Source of the DNA: CAWJAP01 sp963834365
Lineage (GTDB): Bacteria > Acidobacteriota > Vicinamibacteria > Vicinamibacterales > Vicinamibacteraceae
NCBI GenBank assembly: GCA_963834365.1
Contig: CAWIBS010000039.1
Span: 62,001 to 126,000 of the forward strand
DNA length: 64,000 bases
Direction: 5' to 3'
A program made the position numbers and the translations under genes. Positions within the stretch are counted from its first letter, which is position 1; each line of letters begins with the position of its first letter. The notes under the pieces were generated by a model, which was given only the letters and a program-made list of their open reading frames with translations, searched no databases and had not been told where the DNA came from. Shown here one piece after another: positions 60,547-64,000 of this stretch.

Positions 60547-61529
60547 ATGACCGACATCTTGAGGAGATCGGCGATGTGCTGCGCAGAGGCTCCCGCTTCC
60601 TGTTGACGTCCCATGCCCGCCCGGATGGCGACTCGATCGGGTCGCAGGTGGCGCTGGCCGCGGCGCTCCGCCATCTCGGGAAGGCCGTGCGGCTGGTCAA
60701 CGCGGACCGGCCGCCCTCGGCGTTCATCGGGCTCCCCGGCATCGAGCACGTCGAGATCGCGGACGCGGTCTCGGGCGAGTTCGACGCGCTCGTGGTGCTC
60801 GAATGCAGTGACCTGTCGCGGCCCGGCGTCGCGGGCCTCGACCGGTACTTCACCGTCAACGTCGACCATCATCCCGGGAACGCCGGCTACGGCGACGTCA
60901 ACTGGTTCGACGCCGGCGCGGCGGCGTGCGGCGAGCAGGTCGCGGACATCATCGACGAGCTCGGTGTGCCGTGGTCGCTCGAGATCGCGAGCGCCCTCTA
61001 CCTCGCTCTCCTCACCGACACGGGATCGTTCCGCCACAGCCACATCACCGCCCGGACGTTCGACATCAGCCGACGCTGCGCCGAAGCCGGCATGGATGCG
61101 GCGGCGATGGCCCGCCGCGTCTACGAGCACAGCAGCCTGGGCAAGCTGCGGCTGATCGGCGCAATGCTCGACTCCATGACGATCGCCGCCGACGGACGCC
61201 TGGCCATCCTGTCGCTCGACGACGCGCTGCTCGCACGTACCGGGGCGTCGGCCGAGGACACCGACGGGCTGATCAACATGCCGCTCATGGCCGCAGGCAT
61301 CCTGGCGGTCGCGCTCGTGCGCGGCGAGGCTGGCGGCACGGTCCGTGTGAGCCTGCGATCCAAGGGGGACCTGGACGTGCGACTCGTCGCCTCGGGCTTT
61401 GGCGGAGGCGGGCACAAGAATGCGTCGGGCTTCACCGTGCAGGGCGACGCAGCGATCGTCCGGGCCGACGTCACCCGCGCGCTCGAGGACGTGCTCGCGA
61501 CCGCCGGAACAACGCAGGTGAGCGGATAG
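60547..61529 (+). CDS. nrnA: DHH-family phosphoesterase, NrnA-like nanoRNase / pAp phosphatase (start region frameshifted)
   Basis: About 327 residues. Degrades 2-5 nt RNAs and dephosphorylates pAp. Motifs are LTSHARPDGDSIGSQVAL, VNVDHHPGNAGYGDVNW (the DHH) and LLTDTGSFRHSHI. The C-terminal DHHA1 signature is SGFGGGGHKNASGFTV. The natural N terminus is probably ATG 60547 (MTDILEEIGDVLRRGSRF): the sequence has TTGAGGAG where TTGGAGGAG is needed, a single lost G at about 60561. Without that base only a GTG at 60576 is in frame. It sits between rbfA and truB, its usual position. Confidence 0.9.
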
Positions 61530-61603
61530 ACAGCCCTGAAGGCCTGGCCCACCAACTGATGACCGATTGGCCGGGTGATATCCGAAAGCCCTGGTCGTTT
61601 GCA

Positions 61604-61631
61604 GATCCCTGATCCCTGATCCCTGAAGCCT
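61604..61631. repeat. heptamer array (GATCCCT) directly before truB
   Basis: GATCCCT three times, then GAAGCCT and GAAATCG, five 7-nt steps ending exactly at the truB GTG. The array takes the place of a ribosome binding site. Confidence 0.8.
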
Positions 61632-61637
61632 GAAATC

Positions 61638-62588
61638 GTGGATGGTCTGATCGTTGTGGACAAACCCGAGGGTCCGTCCTCGCACGATGTCGTCGCGCGG
61701 GTCAGGCAGGCGCTCGGCGAGCGGCGCGTCGGACACACGGGGACGCTCGATCCGCTGGCGACCGGCGTGCTGCCGTTGGTGCTCGGCCGGGCGACCCGCC
61801 TTGCCCGGTTCATCACCGCGGACGTGAAACGCTATCGGGCCACGATCCGGCTGGGATGGGCGACGACCACCCACGACCGCCTCGGCGAGGCGCTCGCACC
61901 CCGCGTCACCCCTGAGGGGCTGACACGCGAGGCGGTCGATCGGGCGCTCGATCGGTTTCGCGGGACGTTCCTGCAGACGCCCCCCGCCTTTTCGGCCAAG
62001 AAGCTGGCCGGCACGCGCGCCTACGACCTCGCGAGGCGCGGCCAGCCGGTGACCCCGGCGCCGACGCTGGTGACGGTGCACGACCTGACGCTGGTCTCGT
62101 TCGATCGCGATCTCGTGGTCGTGGACGTCATCGGGTCGGCCGGCTTCTATGTGCGATCGCTGGCCCACGACCTGGGCACGGGCTTCGAGGTCGGTGCGCA
62201 TCTGACAGCCCTCCGGAGGACCGCAGCCGGGGCGCTGACCGAGCGCGATGCGCTGCCGCTCGCCGACATCGAAGCCGATCCGGCCGGATGTGAGGCCCGC
62301 CTACGGCCGCTGACCGCGCTCCTGCCGTCGTGGCCGGCGGCGCGGACGACGGCGGGGGGGCTCGACCGCACCCGGCGGGGCCTGCCGCTGCGGCCGGCAG
62401 ATTGTCTCGTCTGGCCGACACGGGAACCCGAGGCAGCGGGTGGGGCGGGCGCAGCCGGCGGATCGCGAACCGGCGACGTCTGCGTGCGCATCGAGGCGGA
62501 CGACGGCGCGCTGGTGGCGCTCGCGGCATGGACCGGCGCCGCCGACGGGGCCGGTGACCTTTTGCATCCGCGCGTCGTTCTGGTCTAG
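61638..62588 (+). CDS. truB: tRNA pseudouridine(55) synthase
   Basis: 316 residues. Makes pseudouridine 55 in tRNA T-loops. DGLIVVDKPEGPSSHDVV opens the domain. The catalytic Asp38 is in GHTGTLDPLATGVLPLVLG. TPPAFSAKKLAGTRAYDLARRG and GFYVRSLAHDLG complete the family pattern. The C-terminal PUA-like extension carries a Gly/Ala insert (EPEAAGGAGAAGGSR). GTG 61638 is used: it begins at the family's usual MDGLIVVDKP and directly follows a GATCCCT array. Frame intact. Confidence 0.94.
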   Translation: MDGLIVVDKPEGPSSHDVVARVRQALGERRVGHTGTLDPLATGVLPLVLGRATRLARFITADVKRYRATIRLGWATTTHDRLGEALAPRVTPEGLTREAVDRALDRFRGTFLQTPPAFSAKKLAGTRAYDLARRGQPVTPAPTLVTVHDLTLVSFDRDLVVVDVIGSAGFYVRSLAHDLGTGFEVGAHLTALRRTAAGALTERDALPLADIEADPAGCEARLRPLTALLPSWPAARTTAGGLDRTRRGLPLRPADCLVWPTREPEAAGGAGAAGGSRTGDVCVRIEADDGALVALAAWTGAADGAGDLLHPRVVLV

Positions 62589-62607
62589 GATTGATGGTTG
62601 GCGTTCA

Positions 62608-62732
62608 GCCGGAAAGGGCCGGCAGAGCGCGTAGCGGCGGTTTGGAATCGCGGAAGGCCCGCGTGGCGCGGGAAGCAGTCGGACAATCGGTGCGACCTTT
62701 CTGGCGGCCGCGTCGCCCGGCAGGCGCCGGGC
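62608..62732 (+). promoter_or_regulatory. rpsO leader with two hairpins, possible S15 autoregulatory site
   Basis: The 184 nt between truB and rpsO contain GCCGG-AAAGGG-CCGGC (62608-62623) and GCCCGGC-AGGC-GCCGGGC (62715-62732), the latter 41 nt before the rpsO GTG. In several bacteria S15 represses its own mRNA through structured leaders, but those structures differ between groups, so this is only positional evidence. Confidence 0.35.
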
Positions 62733-62772
62733 AATCCCGCTGATATCTGTACCGCTCGTGGAGGATGACAAC

Positions 62773-63042
62773 GTGCCCCTGACGAAAGACCGCAAGACCG
62801 ACATCATCGAAAACTACCGCACGCACACCACCGACACAGGTTCTCCCGAAGTTCAGGTCGCGATTCTCAGCGACCGCATCAGCTATCTCACCGAGCACTT
62901 CAAGTCGCACGCGAAGGACCACCACTCCCGGCGCGGGCTCCTGAAGCTGGTCGGCCAGCGGCGCCGCCTGCTGGATTACGTGAAGACGAAGGATACGGAG
63001 CGGTACGCCAATCTCATCAAGCGGCTCGGCATCCGGAAATAG
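62773..63042 (+). CDS. rpsO: 30S ribosomal protein S15
   Basis: 89 residues, the canonical length, from GTG 62773 with GGAGG 8 nt upstream (62760-62764). The upstream in-frame GTG would add five residues but overlap the ribosome site. The sequence is typical: VPLTKDRKTDIIENYRTHTTDTGSPEVQVAILSDRISYLTEHFKSHAKDHHSRRGLLKLVGQRRRLLDYVKTKD, split here as TGSPEVQVAILSDRI, HHSRRGLLKLVGQRRRLLDY and ERYANLIKRLGIRK at the C terminus. It binds 16S rRNA helix 22. The gene precedes pnp, as in most bacteria. Confidence 0.97.
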   Translation: MPLTKDRKTDIIENYRTHTTDTGSPEVQVAILSDRISYLTEHFKSHAKDHHSRRGLLKLVGQRRRLLDYVKTKDTERYANLIKRLGIRK

Positions 63043-63162
63043 CGCGCGACAGCGTGCCGGCGGCCGCGTCGCCGCGACCGTTCCCGGCGGCCCGCGTGCC
63101 CCTTCGCGCCATCTGCCCTGTCCTGCGGGAATCCGCCAAGCAGCGCCCTCACGCGAACACCC

Positions 63163-64000
63163 ATGCATACACAAGCCATCACCATCGGCGGCCGCTCGCT
63201 CTCGCTCGAGAGCGGCAAGCTGGCCAAACAGGCCGACGGTGCCGTCACCGTCCGCTTCGGCGACACCGTCGTGCTCGTCACCGCGTGTCACGCCGCGACC
63301 CCCCGTGAAGGCATCGATTTCCTGCCGCTCACCGTCGACTACCGCGAGTACACCTATGCGTCGGGCCGCATTCCCGGCGGGTTCTTCAAGCGCGAAGGCA
63401 AGCCGGCCGAAAAAGAGGTGCTCACGAGCCGATTGATCGATCGGCCGATCCGCCCGCTCTTTCCTTCGGGCTGGCGCTACGAGACGCAGGTCGTGGCGCT
63501 CGTGCTGTCGGCCGACGATCAGAACGATTCGGACGTGCTTGCGGTCACCGGCGCCGGCGCCGCGCTCGCGATCTCGGAAATCCCGTTCACCAAGCCGATT
63601 GCGGGCGTCCGCATCGGGCTGCTCGACGGCGCGTTCGTCGTCAATCCGACCTTCGAGCAGCGCCGCAAGAGCCGTCTCGACCTGATCGTCGCGGGCACGG
63701 CCGACGCCATCGTGATGGTCGAAGCGGGCGCGAAGGAAGTCTCCGAGGAAGAGATGGTCACCGCGCTCGACACGGCGCACACGGCGATCAAGGCGCTCAT
63801 CGAGGGCATCAAAGCGCTGGCCGCGAGCGTCGCCAAGCCGAAGCGCACGGTCTCGACGCGCGAGATCGGCCACGACTTCTATCGCGAGGTCGAAGCGAAG
63901 ACCATCGGGCCGCTCGCCGACGCGATGCGCATCCAGGACAAGCTCGAGAACTACCGGAGCGTGGACCAGGTGCTGGCGAACCTCGTCGCCTCCATCCCCG
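63163..64000 (+). CDS. pnp: polyribonucleotide nucleotidyltransferase (partial, runs off the window)
   Basis: The first 279 residues are present. PNPase degrades RNA 3' to 5' phosphorolytically. ATG 63163 gives MHTQAITIGGRSLSLESGKLAKQADGAVTVRFGDTVVLVTA, then the first RNase PH domain with FLPLTVDYREYTYASGRIPGGFFKREG and LIDRPIRPLFPSGW. The helical linker domain follows (VSEEEMVTALDTAHTAIKALIEGI). The second PH, KH and S1 domains lie beyond the window. The 120-nt gap after rpsO shows no clear terminator, so the two are probably co-transcribed. Confidence 0.96.
   Translation, partial: MHTQAITIGGRSLSLESGKLAKQADGAVTVRFGDTVVLVTACHAATPREGIDFLPLTVDYREYTYASGRIPGGFFKREGKPAEKEVLTSRLIDRPIRPLFPSGWRYETQVVALVLSADDQNDSDVLAVTGAGAALAISEIPFTKPIAGVRIGLLDGAFVVNPTFEQRRKSRLDLIVAGTADAIVMVEAGAKEVSEEEMVTALDTAHTAIKALIEGIKALAASVAKPKRTVSTREIGHDFYREVEAKTIGPLADAMRIQDKLENYRSVDQVLANLVASIP

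Overview
This is a GC-rich chromosomal segment from a bacterium that looks like an acidobacterium, most likely of the Vicinamibacteria type. That is inferred from gene content: a secreted VWFA-related protein of the acidobacterial type, periplasmic beta-propeller histidine kinases, a propeller-tailed Ser/Thr kinase, a PVC-type dehydrogenase fused to cytochrome c, and BlaI/BlaR1-M56 pairs. No rRNA or tRNA gene was found. Single-base indels break reading frames in many genes, including the essential infB. Several can be checked against a paralog inside the window and are homopolymer losses, so part of the breakage is probably sequence error rather than decay.

Layout. 1-7.5 kb: a DUF6178-like gene, then a plus-strand amino-sugar operon that is heavily frameshifted: a GH84 O-GlcNAcase of the animal type, a GNAT protein matching the C-terminal domain of animal OGA, a DegT/StrS aminotransferase and a PTS EIIC permease. 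7.5-20 kb (minus strand): a LuxR-type response regulator, two tandem near-duplicate propeller histidine kinases, a secreted phosphodiesterase and a large hybrid propeller kinase. 20-31.7 kb: a tannase-like esterase, a BlaI/BlaR1 pair with a clear operator, a PVC dehydrogenase-cytochrome c lipoprotein, a zinc-ribbon protein, and an enolase-superfamily enzyme with an MFS transporter. 31.7-46 kb: a Ser/Thr kinase gene split by half an IS481-type element, an aldose epimerase lipoprotein, an AzgA-type permease with DedA, a Tat-exported glycosylasparaginase, glycogen phosphorylase and a VWFA protein. 46-54.9 kb: M24 peptidase, HtrA protease, a MurU/AmgK-like sugar salvage pair, a TIM-barrel isomerase, asnS and rimO. 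55-64 kb: the conserved rimP-nusA-infB-rbfA-nrnA-truB-rpsO-pnp information-processing operon, with an attenuator-like hairpin in the rimP leader.

Two themes run through the window. One is amino-sugar handling: O-GlcNAcase, PTS permease, glycosylasparaginase and MurU/AmgK. The other is a dense population of small intergenic repeats: tandem 7-9 nt arrays whose unit differs at each locus, a GGGGACGGGAGC hairpin family placed directly after stop codons, and a GTAG-led hairpin family whose stems change sequence but keep pairing.

The best candidate for a little-described system is the split animal-type OGA (GH84 plus pseudo-HAT gene) inside a PTS/aminotransferase operon. The best candidates for undescribed structure are the repeat families and the mosaic tandem kinases.
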